DNA of 64,000 nt from Acuticoccus sediminis (GTDB taxonomy: Bacteria > Pseudomonadota > Alphaproteobacteria > Rhizobiales > Amorphaceae), in the NCBI RefSeq assembly GCF_003258595.1, contig NZ_QHHQ01000003.1, forward strand, positions 124,001 to 188,000. Direction: 5' to 3'. The notes beneath the pieces are model-generated. The model searched no databases. It was not told the DNA's origin and worked only from the letters and a program-made list of their open reading frames with translations. Each line of letters opens with the position of its first letter. The first letter of the stretch is position 1. A program made the translations under genes and the position numbers. Below, one piece after another: positions 47,272 to 56,375 of the stretch.

Positions 47272-48144
47272 ATGGCCACGACACACACACGAGCCGCCGC
47301 GAAGATCATGATGTCGCCCGCCGTCATCCTGCTGCTCGGCTGGATGATCGTCCCCCTGGCGATGACCATCTATTTCTCGACGCTCTCCTACAGCCTCTAC
47401 AATCCGGGTGACACGCCCTTCGTGGGCTGGGGGAACTACCAGTACTTCGTGACCGGGCCGTCCTTCTGGCCGGCGATGATCAACACGCTGTGGATGGTCG
47501 GCGGCGTGCTCCTCATCACCATCATCGGCGGCGTCCTGCTGGCGCTCCTGCTGGACCAGCCGTTCTTCGGCCAGGGGATCGTGCGGATCCTCGTGATCGC
47601 CCCGTTCTTCGTCATGCCCACGGTCTCGGCGCTGGTGTGGAAGAACATGTTCATGAACCCGGTGAACGGGCTCTTCGCCTACATCGCCAAGGTGTTCGGC
47701 TTCGCGCCGGTGGATTTCCTGTCGGAGATCCCGCTCCTGTCCATCATCATCATCGTGGCCTGGCAGTGGCTGCCGTTCGCGACCCTGATCCTCCTGACCG
47801 CGCTCCAGTCGCTGGACACCGAGCAGATGGAGGCGGCGGAGATGGACGGCGCCCCGGCGGTCTCGAAGTTCTTCTCCATCATCCTGCCGCACCTGTCGCG
47901 CGCGATCACGGTCGTGGTCCTCATCCAGACCATCTTCCTCCTCGGCATCTTCGCGGAGATCTTCGTCACCACGAACGGCGGGCCGGGCAACGCCACCACG
48001 AACCTCACCTACCTCGTCTACCTCGAAGCCATCGTCGGACAGGACATCGGCTCGGGGTCCGCGGGCGGCATCATCGCCGTCGTCCTCGCCAACATCGTCG
48101 CGATCTTCCTGATGCGGATGATCGGCAAGAATCTGGACATCTGA
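47272..48144 (+). CDS. smoF: Polyol ABC transporter permease 1
   Basis: A 290-aa MalF-type inner-membrane permease with six predicted segments, starting at about residue 16 (VILLLGWMIVPLAMTIYFSTL). The coupling EAA loop reads EAAEMDGAPAVSKFFSIILP at about residues 186-205. Together with SmoG it forms the channel for sorbitol/mannitol uptake. The ATG is 22 bases after the terminator-like hairpin; smoG starts two bases after the stop. Confidence 0.94.
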   Translation: MATTHTRAAAKIMMSPAVILLLGWMIVPLAMTIYFSTLSYSLYNPGDTPFVGWGNYQYFVTGPSFWPAMINTLWMVGGVLLITIIGGVLLALLLDQPFFGQGIVRILVIAPFFVMPTVSALVWKNMFMNPVNGLFAYIAKVFGFAPVDFLSEIPLLSIIIIVAWQWLPFATLILLTALQSLDTEQMEAAEMDGAPAVSKFFSIILPHLSRAITVVVLIQTIFLLGIFAEIFVTTNGGPGNATTNLTYLVYLEAIVGQDIGSGSAGGIIAVVLANIVAIFLMRMIGKNLDI

Positions 48145-48145
48145 C

Positions 48146-48976
48146 ATGGCCAGAGCGATCTCCACCCGCCGCAAGTGGATCGTCACCGTCATCGCCTGGG
48201 CGATCGGCCTCGCGATCTTCTTCCCGGTCCTCTGGACCATCCTGACGAGCTTCAAGACCGAGGGGGAGGCGATCGCCTCGCCGCCCTCGTTCCTGTTCTT
48301 CGACTGGACGCTCGAGAACTACCAGACGGTGCAGGAGCGGTCGGACTACCTGCGCCACTTCTGGAACTCGGTGGTCCTGTCGCTCGGCTCGACCCTGTGC
48401 GGTCTCATCATCGCCGTGCCGGCGGCGTGGTCGATGGCGTTCGTGCCGGGACGGTTCACCAAGGACATCCTGATGTGGATGCTCTCCACCAAGATGCTGC
48501 CGGCGGTGGGCGTGCTGATGCCGATCTACCTGCTCTGCCTCAACGCCGGGCTGCTCGACACCAAGGTGGCGCTCATCTTCGTGCTGATGATGATCAACCT
48601 GCCGATCATCGTGTGGATGCTCTTCACCTACTTCCGGGAGATCCCCGGCGACATCCTGGAGGCGGCACGCATGGACGGGGCCACCATGCGCTCGGAGATC
48701 ATCCACGTGCTGGTGCCGATGGCGGTGCCGGGGATCGCTTCCACCCTGCTGCTCAACATCATCCTCGCCTGGAACGAGGCGTTCTGGACGCTGAACCTCA
48801 CGACGGTGAACGCCGCGCCGCTGACCCAGTTCATCGCCAGCTACTCCTCTCCGGAGGGCCTCTTCTACGCCAAGCTCTCCGCCGCTTCGACGATGGCGAT
48901 CGCCCCGATCCTCATCCTCGGCTGGTTCAGCCAGAAGCAGCTCGTGCGCGGCCTCACCTTCGGCGCGGTCAAGTAA
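48146..48976 (+). CDS. smoG: Polyol ABC transporter permease 2
   Basis: A 276-aa MalG-type permease. Membrane segments include [22 protein letters not shown] at about 10-31; the EAA loop is [20 protein letters not shown]. The C-terminal [14 protein letters not shown] is the typical end of sugar MalG permeases. Partner of SmoF. It is one gene of a tight operon with gaps of 1-13 bases downstream. Confidence 0.94.
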   Translation: MARAISTRRKWIVTVIAWAIGLAIFFPVLWTILTSFKTEGEAIASPPSFLFFDWTLENYQTVQERSDYLRHFWNSVVLSLGSTLCGLIIAVPAAWSMAFVPGRFTKDILMWMLSTKMLPAVGVLMPIYLLCLNAGLLDTKVALIFVLMMINLPIIVWMLFTYFREIPGDILEAARMDGATMRSEIIHVLVPMAVPGIASTLLLNIILAWNEAFWTLNLTTVNAAPLTQFIASYSSPEGLFYAKLSAASTMAIAPILILGWFSQKQLVRGLTFGAVK

Positions 48977-48987
48977 GGGTCATCGGC

Positions 48988-49986
48988 ATGGGACAGATCA
49001 TCCTGAAAGACGTCACCAAGTCGTTCGGCGGCGTCGAGGTCATCAAGCCGCTCAATCTGGAGATCGAAGACGGCGAGTTCGTCGTCTTCGTCGGGCCGTC
49101 CGGCTGCGGCAAGTCCACGCTGCTGCGCCTCATCGCGGGGCTGGAGGACGTGACCTCCGGGCAGATCCTGATCGACGGGCAGGACGCCACCGCGACGCCG
49201 CCCGCGAGGCGCAAGCTGGCGATGGTCTTCCAGTCCTACGCGCTCTACCCGCACATGACCGTCGCCAAGAACATCGCCTTCCCGCTGCGGATGGCGAAGA
49301 TGGACCGCAAGACCATCGACGCGAAGGTCAGGCAGGCGGCGGCGACGCTGAACCTCACCGACTACCTGCACCGCCGGCCCGGCCAGCTCTCCGGCGGCCA
49401 GCGCCAGCGCGTCGCCATCGGCCGCGCGATCGTGCGCGAGCCGGCGGCCTTCCTGTTCGACGAGCCGCTCTCCAACCTCGACGCGGCGCTGCGCGTCAAC
49501 ATGCGCCTCGAGATCAGCCAGCTCCACAACGACCTCGAGACGACGATGATCTACGTCACCCACGACCAGGTCGAGGCGATGACGATGGCCGACAAGATCG
49601 TCGTCCTCTCCGCGGGGCAGATCGAGCAGGTGGGCTCGCCGCTGGACCTCTACCGCAACCCGCGCAACAAGTTCGTCGCGGGCTTCATCGGCTCGCCCAA
49701 GATGAACTTCATCGACGGCGCCGAGGCCGCACGGCACGACGCCGACACCATCGGCATCCGGCCCGAACACATCACGCTGTCGACCGGGGAGGGCGCGTGG
49801 CCCGGCACGGTCAGCGTCTCCGAACATCTCGGCTCGGACACGTTCTTGCACGTGAAGGTCGACGGGATCGGCACGGTGACGGCGCGCTCGGACGGCGAGT
49901 TCGGCGTCCACCACGGCGACCGCGTCTACCTGAGCCCGGCGCCGGACAAGATCTACCGGTTCGACGCGGCGGGCCACGCCATCTGA
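48988..49986 (+). CDS. smoK: Polyol ABC transporter ATPase
   Basis: A 332-aa MalK-type ATPase. Walker [10 protein letters not shown] (36-44), signature LSGGQRQRV (134-142), Walker [12 protein letters not shown] and the switch His in [11 protein letters not shown]. The C-terminal regulatory TOBE domain (about 240-332) has GIRPEHI. It energises SmoFG. The ATG is 11 bases after the smoG stop and 13 bases separate it from smoS. Confidence 0.95.
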   Translation: MGQIILKDVTKSFGGVEVIKPLNLEIEDGEFVVFVGPSGCGKSTLLRLIAGLEDVTSGQILIDGQDATATPPARRKLAMVFQSYALYPHMTVAKNIAFPLRMAKMDRKTIDAKVRQAAATLNLTDYLHRRPGQLSGGQRQRVAIGRAIVREPAAFLFDEPLSNLDAALRVNMRLEISQLHNDLETTMIYVTHDQVEAMTMADKIVVLSAGQIEQVGSPLDLYRNPRNKFVAGFIGSPKMNFIDGAEAARHDADTIGIRPEHITLSTGEGAWPGTVSVSEHLGSDTFLHVKVDGIGTVTARSDGEFGVHHGDRVYLSPAPDKIYRFDAAGHAI

Positions 49987-49999
49987 GACGGAGGGGACG

Positions 50000-50767
50000 A
50001 TGCGGCTGGCCGGCAGGAACGCGCTCATCACCGGGGCCGCCCGCGGCATCGGCCGTGCGTTCGCCGAGGCCTACGCCCGCGAGGGCGCGCAGGTCGCGAT
50101 CTGCGACGTCGACTGGCAGGGCGCGAAGACGACCGCGGACGAGATCGCCGGGACGATCCCGATCTACCTCGACGTGACGGACCAGGCGTCCATCGACGCC
50201 GCCGTCGGCATGGTCGCCGCCGAGCTCGGCAGCGTGGACATCCTCGTCAACAACGCGGCGCTGTTCGACCTCGCCCCCATCGTCGACATCACCCGCCGGA
50301 GCTACGACACGCTGTTCGCCATCAACGTGAGCGGCGTACTCTTCACGATGCAGGCCGTGGCGCGGCAGATGATCGCCCAGGGCCGCGGCGGCAAGATCAT
50401 CAACATGGCGAGCCAGGCCGGACGGCGCGGCGAGCCGCTGGTCGCGGTCTACTGCGCCACCAAGGCGGCGGTGATCTCCCTCACCCAGTCCGCCGGGCTC
50501 GACCTCATCAAGTACGGGATCAACGTCAACGCCATCGCCCCCGGCGTGGTGGACGGCGCCCACTGGGACGGGGTCGACGCCAAGTTCGCGGCCGCCGAGG
50601 GCCTGCCGCGCGGCGAGAAGAAGCGCCGCGTCGGCGCCTCGGTTCCCTATGGGCGGATGGGCGTCGCGGAGGATCTCACCGGCATGGCGATCTTCCTCGC
50701 CACCGCCGAGGCCGACTACATCGTCGCCCAGACCTACAACGTCGACGGCGGCAACTGGATGAGCTAG
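50000..50767 (+). CDS. smoS: Sorbitol dehydrogenase (SDR family)
   Basis: A 255-aa short-chain dehydrogenase that oxidises sorbitol to fructose with NAD+. TGAARGIG (11-18) binds the cofactor; NNAALFDLAPI, catalytic Ser138 with Tyr151 and Lys155 (YCATK) follow. The C-terminal AEADYIVAQTYNVDGGNWMS matches Rhodobacter SmoS closely, as does the operon position. The ATG has GGAGGGG upstream. Confidence 0.95.
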   Translation: MRLAGRNALITGAARGIGRAFAEAYAREGAQVAICDVDWQGAKTTADEIAGTIPIYLDVTDQASIDAAVGMVAAELGSVDILVNNAALFDLAPIVDITRRSYDTLFAINVSGVLFTMQAVARQMIAQGRGGKIINMASQAGRRGEPLVAVYCATKAAVISLTQSAGLDLIKYGINVNAIAPGVVDGAHWDGVDAKFAAAEGLPRGEKKRRVGASVPYGRMGVAEDLTGMAIFLATAEADYIVAQTYNVDGGNWMS

Positions 50768-50832
50768 ACCCCCGCGCGGCCGATGCTGCACGCTATGCGT
50801 GTCCCGATCCACGACGAGCCCCGAGCGATCCG

Positions 50833-52302
50833 ATGATCCGACTGTCCAACGCCACGCTGTCCCAGATCCAGACCGCGGCGACGCCGCGCTACGACAGGGC
50901 CGCGCTGAAGCCGGGCATCGTCCACTTCGGCATCGGCAACTTCCACCGCGCCCACCAGGCCGTCTACCTCGACCGCCTGTTCAACCTCGGCCGCGACCAC
51001 GACTTCGCGCTCGTCGGTGCCGGCGTCATGGCGGGCGACCAGAGGATGCGCGAGGCGCTCGCCGGACAGGACTACCTCACCACCGTCGTGGAGCAGTCCG
51101 CCGCCAGGAGCGAGGCCCGCATCACCGGCGGCATGATCGATTTCCTCCCCGTCGGCGACGCGACGGCGATCATCGCCCGCCTCACCGACCCCGCGATCCG
51201 CATCGTGTCGCTGACGGTGACGGAGGGCGGGTACTTCATCGATTCGAGCGGCGTCTTCGACCCGACGCATCCGGAGATCCGCCACGACGGCAAGCATCCT
51301 CTGGCGCCGCGTACGGTCTTCGGCCTCATCGCCGCCGCACTGTCGGCCCGCCGGGCGAGCGACACGCCGCCGTTCACGGTGATGTGCTGCGACAACATCC
51401 CCCACAACGGCTCGGTGACGCGCAGCGCCGTCGTCGGCGTCGCCAATCTCTACGATCCCGATCTCGCCAACTGGATCGCCAGCGAGGTCGCCTTTCCCAA
51501 CGCGATGGTGGACCGGATCACCCCGGCGACGGGCGAGCGCGAGCGGCGGCTGTGCGCGGACGACTTCGGCATCGAGGACGCGTGGCCGGTGTTCTGCGAG
51601 GACTTCACGCAGTGGGTGCTGGAGGACAACTTCCCCTCCGGCCGCCCGGCGCTGGAGGAGGTCGGCGTCGAGTTCGTCGCCGACGTCACGCCCTACGAGC
51701 TGATGAAGATCCGCATCCTCAACGGCGGGCACGCTGTGATCGCCTATCCGGCCGGTCTCCTCGGCATCACCTACGTCCATGACGCGATGGGGCATCCGCT
51801 CATCGCCGGCTTCCTGGAGAAGGTCACCCGGGACGAGATCATACCCACCGTCCCGCCGGTACCGGACACGAGCCTCAACGAGTACGCCGAGCTGATCGTC
51901 ACCCGCTGCGCCAACCCGAAGATCGGCGACACCGTGCGGCGTCTCTGCCTCGACGGATCGAACCGTCAGCCGAAGTTCATCGTGCCGACGCTCGCGGACC
52001 GCATCGCGGCAGGCCAGCCGATCACCGGGCTCGCGCTGGAGTCCGCCCTGTGGTGCCGCTACTGCGCCGGGACCACCGACGCGGGCGAGACGATCGCCCC
52101 GAACGATCCCAACTGGGAGAAGCTCCAGCCGGTCGCGCAGGAGGCGCAGTCGAACCCCAACGCCTGGCTCGGGCAGGCGGATATCTACGGCGCGCTCGGC
52201 AATGCTCCGATCCTGCGCGAACGCTTCGCCGCGGCGCTGGAGTCGCTGAAGTCGGACGGCGTGGAGACGACCCTCCAGCGCTATATCGCCGGCGAACTCT
52301 GA
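50833..52302 (+). CDS. mtlK: Mannitol 2-dehydrogenase
   Basis: A 489-aa long-chain polyol dehydrogenase that converts D-mannitol to fructose with NAD+. The N-terminal cofactor motif is KPGIVHFGIGNFHRAHQAVYL (26-46); CDNIPHNG and the catalytic block KIRILNGGHAVIAYPAGLLG (Lys292, Asn297, His300) are intact. It completes the smo operon. A fructokinase (mtlZ in Rhodobacter) is not present here; a bidirectional terminator follows. Confidence 0.95.
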   Translation: MIRLSNATLSQIQTAATPRYDRAALKPGIVHFGIGNFHRAHQAVYLDRLFNLGRDHDFALVGAGVMAGDQRMREALAGQDYLTTVVEQSAARSEARITGGMIDFLPVGDATAIIARLTDPAIRIVSLTVTEGGYFIDSSGVFDPTHPEIRHDGKHPLAPRTVFGLIAAALSARRASDTPPFTVMCCDNIPHNGSVTRSAVVGVANLYDPDLANWIASEVAFPNAMVDRITPATGERERRLCADDFGIEDAWPVFCEDFTQWVLEDNFPSGRPALEEVGVEFVADVTPYELMKIRILNGGHAVIAYPAGLLGITYVHDAMGHPLIAGFLEKVTRDEIIPTVPPVPDTSLNEYAELIVTRCANPKIGDTVRRLCLDGSNRQPKFIVPTLADRIAAGQPITGLALESALWCRYCAGTTDAGETIAPNDPNWEKLQPVAQEAQSNPNAWLGQADIYGALGNAPILRERFAAALESLKSDGVETTLQRYIAGEL

Positions 52303-52340
52303 CGCGGCGCCGCGCGCGGGCGGCAGCGCAAACGGAAAAA

Positions 52341-52365
52341 GCGCCGGCGGGGTCACCGCCGGCGC
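52341..52365. terminator. Bidirectional terminator after mtlK
   Basis: GCGCCGGCGG (52341-52350), loop GGTCA, CCGCCGGCGC (52356-52365). On the plus strand T-rich sequence follows; on the minus strand five T follow (52340-52336). It sits between the convergent mtlK and alanine-symporter genes and can end both transcripts. Confidence 0.92.
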
Positions 52366-52401
52366 TTCGTCTTTCGTCGCCCGTCAGGGACTGCACGTCG
52401 C

Positions 52402-53871
52402 CTACTGTGCGGGGACGGCGGCCATTCCGGGTGCCTCGGGCGAGGGCGGAGTGCCGGAAATGTCCGGCCAGGCCGACTTGTCGAGGTCGAGGTCGGGATA
52501 GTCGGCGGGGTTCAGCACCGGCTCGTCGACGCCGGCCTGCACCTGCGCGGTGAAGTCCCGCACCATCTTCAGCCCGATCGGGAAGAGCATCAGCACCGCC
52601 ATCAGGTTGACCAGCGCCAGAACGCCCATCAGCGGATCGGAGAAGAAGAACACCGAGGTCGCGCCCTCGGCGGAGGCGCCGATGAAGACGAGCGCGATCA
52701 CGGCGATGCGCAGGATCGTCTGGCCCATGACGCCCTCGGTGAAGACCGCCAGCGCCGTCTCGCCGAGGTAGTAGTTGTAGATGATCGACGAGAACGCGAA
52801 GAGCAGGACCGCGAAGGCGAGGAAGTAGCTCGCCCACGAGCCGAAGTGGCTGGAGAGCGCCTGCTGCGTCAGCACCACGCCGTCGATGTCTGCGCCGGGC
52901 TGGTAGACGTCGCTGAGCAGGATCATGAACGCCGTGCACGAGCAGATCACCATGGTGTCGATGAACACCGAGAGGGCCTGCACCACGCCCTGGCTCACCG
53001 GGTGCTTCACGTACGCGATGGCCGCCACGTTCGGCGCCGAGCCGAGGCCCGCCTCGTTGGAGAAGAGGCCGCGCCGAAGACCCTGCGCGATCGCCGCGCC
53101 CACGCCGCCGGAGACCACCGAGGTGATGCCGAACGCGTTGGAGAAGATGCTGACGATGACGCCCGGCAGCGACGGCAGGTTCATGATGATGACGACGAGC
53201 GCGAGGCCGATGTAGCCGAAGGCCATCACCGGCACGACCACGTCGGCGACCTTGGCGATGCGGTGGATGCCGCCGAACACCACGAGGCCGGTGAGGACTG
53301 CGAAGGCGATGCCGCTGTAGAGGCGCGAGAGGCCGAAGCTCTCCTTCAGCGCGCCGGCGACGGTGTTGCCCTGGAAGGCGTTGAAGCCGAACGCGAAGGC
53401 GGCGATCAGGCAGATGGCGTAGAGGATCGCCAGCCACCGGAAGTTGGCGCCGAGGCCGTGGATGATGTACTGCGCCGGCCCGCCACGGTAGCTGCCATCG
53501 GCCTCCGTTCGCTTGAAGAGCTGGGCGAGGGAGCACTCGAAGAGGCTCGTCGCCATGCCGACGAGGGCGATCGCCCACATCCAGAACACCGCGCCCGGAC
53601 CGCCGAGCGTGATCGCGACGGCGACGCCCGCGATGTTGCCGCCGCCGACGCGCCCGCCGACCGACACGAGGAGCGCCTCGCGCGAGGAGATATGCTCGCC
53701 CTCGCCGGGCGCGGACTTGGTGAGGACTCCGAACATCCGGCCGAAGAAGCGGAGCTGAACGAAGCGCGACGCCAGCGTGAAGAAGCCGCCGAGGACGACC
53801 AGGAAGGGGATCAGCGACCACCCCCAGGTGAAGTCACCGATGGCGTCGAAGAACGAACGTATGATGTCCAT
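52402..53871 (-). CDS. Alanine/glycine:cation symporter (AGCS family)
   Basis: A 489-aa inner-membrane transporter with about 11 segments. Family marks: GGRVGGGNIAGVAVAITLGGPGA near residues 70-92, ECSLAQLFK, GSYRGGPAQYI, and GLRRGLFSNEAGLGSAPN near 265-282. It imports alanine or glycine with Na+ or H+. The ATG at 53871 has GAGG five bases upstream; the longer frame to 53949 is not supported. Repeats at 53954 and 54013 flank the likely promoter. Confidence 0.94.
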   Translation of the reverse strand: MDIIRSFFDAIGDFTWGWSLIPFLVVLGGFFTLASRFVQLRFFGRMFGVLTKSAPGEGEHISSREALLVSVGGRVGGGNIAGVAVAITLGGPGAVFWMWAIALVGMATSLFECSLAQLFKRTEADGSYRGGPAQYIIHGLGANFRWLAILYAICLIAAFAFGFNAFQGNTVAGALKESFGLSRLYSGIAFAVLTGLVVFGGIHRIAKVADVVVPVMAFGYIGLALVVIIMNLPSLPGVIVSIFSNAFGITSVVSGGVGAAIAQGLRRGLFSNEAGLGSAPNVAAIAYVKHPVSQGVVQALSVFIDTMVICSCTAFMILLSDVYQPGADIDGVVLTQQALSSHFGSWASYFLAFAVLLFAFSSIIYNYYLGETALAVFTEGVMGQTILRIAVIALVFIGASAEGATSVFFFSDPLMGVLALVNLMAVLMLFPIGLKMVRDFTAQVQAGVDEPVLNPADYPDLDLDKSAWPDISGTPPSPEAPGMAAVPAQ

Positions 53872-53953
53872 GAGGGCCTCGTGCAGTGGCAATGGACCGC
53901 GAGAGATTCGCGGCACGCACGCGAGATCCGACCGACCCGGCCGGAACACGGGT

Positions 53954-54026
53954 GCGCCATGATGTCACTCTCAGCCGAGAAGCCTGTCAATAAATTAGTC
54001 ATGCCGCTTATGGCGCCATGACATCA
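53954..54026 (-). promoter_or_regulatory. Paired 14-bp repeats flanking a -35 element
   Basis: On the minus strand TGATGTCATGGCGC (54026-54013) and TGACATCATGGCGC (53967-53954) are near-identical repeats 59 bases apart; TGATGTCA and TGACATCA are reverse complements of each other. Between them lies TTGACA, followed 17 bases later by TGACAT, a weak -10 that overlaps the second repeat. This would fit an operator pair controlling the alanine symporter gene. Confidence 0.5.
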
Positions 54027-54029
54027 ACC

Positions 54030-54992
54030 TTAACCGAAGCGTTCCCGCCAGGTCGGGAAACGGTCGCCGGGGCGGGGTGTTGCCTCGTAGACGGCACGGG
54101 CGATGGCGCGCGCAAGACACTGCGTCGCCGCGGCGTGGAGGGCGATCGTCTCTTGCATCGATGCAGCCGCGGGGGCGCGTCCGGTGCTGGCGGCGAACAC
54201 GGTGTCGCCGTCCATGATCGTGTGCGCCGGCCAGACCGCGAGGGCGATCCCGTCGTGCGCGGCGACCGCCATCCGATGCGCCTCGCCGCGCGTCATCGTC
54301 GCGTCGGTCGCCACCATGGCGATGGTGGTGTTGCCGCGCATGACCGCGCCGAGCTTGGTGTCGACGCTCGAGAAGTCCGCCTCGGCCGGGGCGGTGAGGC
54401 CGCCGAATTCGCCGTTCACCTCGAAAGGCGCGGCGCGAAACCATGGGCCGTTGGCGGCCACCGCGGCACCGACCGCATTGGCGATCACCATCGCCCCGAC
54501 CGTCGCCTCGCCGACCCGCATCGACGCCGTGCCGAAGCCGCCCTTGAGGCCCGCCGTCATCGCGTTGCAGCCGCCCCCGACGGTGCCGACGGTCATGTCG
54601 GGCGCGGCGAGGGCGGCCTCGACGCTGGCGGCGCCGAGCGCACGGAAGTCCGCCCTCGGCCCCGACAGGTCGAAGACGACGGCCGCCGGCACGATCGGCA
54701 CCCGGTGCGGGCCGATGGCGAAGCCGCGGCCGTGGTCGGCGAGGGCGGTCATGACGCCGTCCGCCGAGGCGAGGCCGAACGCCGACCCGCCGGAGAGGCA
54801 GATCGCATCCACCCCGGGGCCGAGACGCGAGGGGTGGAGCGCCTCGGTCTCGCGCGAGCCGGGCGCGCCGCCATGGACTGCGACGCCTGCGACGGCGGGT
54901 TCGTCGAAGACCGCAGTGGTGACGCCGCTGCGCCGCTCGTGGTCCGTGGCATGGCCCAGGCGCAGGCCCGGCACGTCGAGAATATGGTTCAT
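54030..54992 (-). CDS. P1-family aminopeptidase (DmpA/BapA fold)
   Basis: A 320-aa N-terminal-nucleophile peptidase. Precursors cut themselves before the nucleophile; here the site is probably Asn221-Thr222 in RGNTTIAMVATDA. VPGLRLGHATD at the start, CLSGGSAFGLASADGVM and GTVGGGCNAM are family marks. Members release N-terminal D- or L-amino acids or beta-amino acids from short peptides. The nucleophile is Thr rather than the Ser of DmpA. Cytoplasmic, as no signal peptide is present. It lies 158 bases upstream of the symporter gene on the same strand. Confidence 0.9.
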   Translation of the reverse strand: MNHILDVPGLRLGHATDHERRSGVTTAVFDEPAVAGVAVHGGAPGSRETEALHPSRLGPGVDAICLSGGSAFGLASADGVMTALADHGRGFAIGPHRVPIVPAAVVFDLSGPRADFRALGAASVEAALAAPDMTVGTVGGGCNAMTAGLKGGFGTASMRVGEATVGAMVIANAVGAAVAANGPWFRAAPFEVNGEFGGLTAPAEADFSSVDTKLGAVMRGNTTIAMVATDATMTRGEAHRMAVAAHDGIALAVWPAHTIMDGDTVFAASTGRAPAAASMQETIALHAAATQCLARAIARAVYEATPRPGDRFPTWRERFG

Positions 54993-55076
54993 GCCGGGAG
55001 TTTAGCGGCGACGCCCTCCCGGTCGAGTGGGGCTCCGGCTATGGCCGGGCCCGGAGCCGGGCAGGGTAGGGCCGGT

Positions 55077-56213
55077 TCACGGGGTCGCCGAGATCGAGAA
55101 ATTGAGGAGCTGCGGCAGCGCGTCGGGCTTCAGCAGCGCCCCGCCGACGATCTGGGCCGCGTTCACGGAGGCCGGCGGCGCGAGATTGACCGCCAGGGTG
55201 CCCGGATTCGCGAGGAAGCGCCGCACGGCGTCCGTCACCTGCGCCTGAAGGGCGGGGACACCGACGAGGGCGAGGAGGCTGTCGACCGTCGCCACGGCGT
55301 CGCTGCGCACCTTCTCGACCGTGTCCCCGGAGCGCTCCACCGTGCGGGTGACGAGGCGCTGCACGAGGCCGCCGTCGCGGAAGGCGAGCGTCAGGGACTC
55401 GAGGCGCACGTCGGTGAGGAGCGGCAGCATCTGCGGCAGCGCGCCGGCATTGTCGCGGATCGCGGCGATCCGCTCGGCGCTGAGGCCCTCGGCCGCGCCG
55501 GAGACGACGAGGGCGCCCACGCCGTCCGCCGCCAGCGAGGCCTCGCGTACCGCGAGCGTGCCTTCGCCGGCGCTCCAGAGACCCTCGAGCGCGCCGCTGA
55601 TCGTCAGCGTGTCGTAGCCGAGGTCGGTGAGGTAGGTGCCGGCGGTGCCCTGGAAGAAGGCCGCGTCGACCCTGGCGGCCTGGAAGGCGACACGCCCGCT
55701 CCAGGGGCCGCCTTCGTCGGCGCGCGTCACCTCGATCCGCCCCACCTCGAGGGCCCGGCCCGCGGCGGGGCGCGCGGCGACGTCCTGCGCCAGAAGGCTC
55801 TCGAAGTCGCCCAGCACGGTTTCGAGCCAGGAGCCGCCGCCGTCCCGCATCGGCAGGTGGGGCCTGGCGAGCGTCAGCATCCCGGCGGTCGAGTGCGAGG
55901 CCGCGTCGGCGGTGTTGGTCATGCGCATGTCGCGGTACTGGATCGCCTCGGCCCGCAGGCCGTTGTCGGCGTCGATCAGGCCGTCGACGATCACCACGGT
56001 GCCGATCTCAAGCCGCTCGTTGCGCGCGGAGGCGCTGAGGCCGGTGAGGACGGTGCCGCGGTCGGCGCGCTGGGCGGCGGCGAAGGCGACGTCGTCGAAC
56101 CCGCCCGATTCGACGATGCGCAGGAACCCGTCCGCCACGGCGTTGCCCGTCGGCTCGAACGCGGCGGCCGGCGTGGCGAGGAGGGCGAGGAGGAGCGGCA
56201 GCAGTCGGCGCAT
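55077..56213 (-). CDS. Secreted protein, unknown, possibly periplasmic
   Basis: A 378-aa protein with a signal peptide (MRRLLPLLLALLATPAAAF). The rest has alternating beta-strand patterns with repeated theme GxxxIxxTxAD and LTDLGYDTLTISGALEG, and no cysteines. It resembles large alphaproteobacterial periplasmic proteins of unknown function, but I cannot assign a family. The ATG at 56213 has AAGGAAG five bases upstream. It is divergent from glmU across about 160 bases. Confidence 0.7.
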   Translation of the reverse strand: MRRLLPLLLALLATPAAAFEPTGNAVADGFLRIVESGGFDDVAFAAAQRADRGTVLTGLSASARNERLEIGTVVIVDGLIDADNGLRAEAIQYRDMRMTNTADAASHSTAGMLTLARPHLPMRDGGGSWLETVLGDFESLLAQDVAARPAAGRALEVGRIEVTRADEGGPWSGRVAFQAARVDAAFFQGTAGTYLTDLGYDTLTISGALEGLWSAGEGTLAVREASLAADGVGALVVSGAAEGLSAERIAAIRDNAGALPQMLPLLTDVRLESLTLAFRDGGLVQRLVTRTVERSGDTVEKVRSDAVATVDSLLALVGVPALQAQVTDAVRRFLANPGTLAVNLAPPASVNAAQIVGGALLKPDALPQLLNFSISATP

Positions 56214-56375
56214 GGGTCTTCCTTCGGCACAGCGTTCCTCCGGTAGCGGATGCACGCCCGTCCTTCAAATGACGACTGCGGTACGTGGATGGCGCTTGAA
56301 TTCGCGCAGGTTGCGCTTGCCGGCGCGCGGGCAAGGTGGTGGGAGAGGGGGAGGCGATCGATGGAGGGCAAGGCG

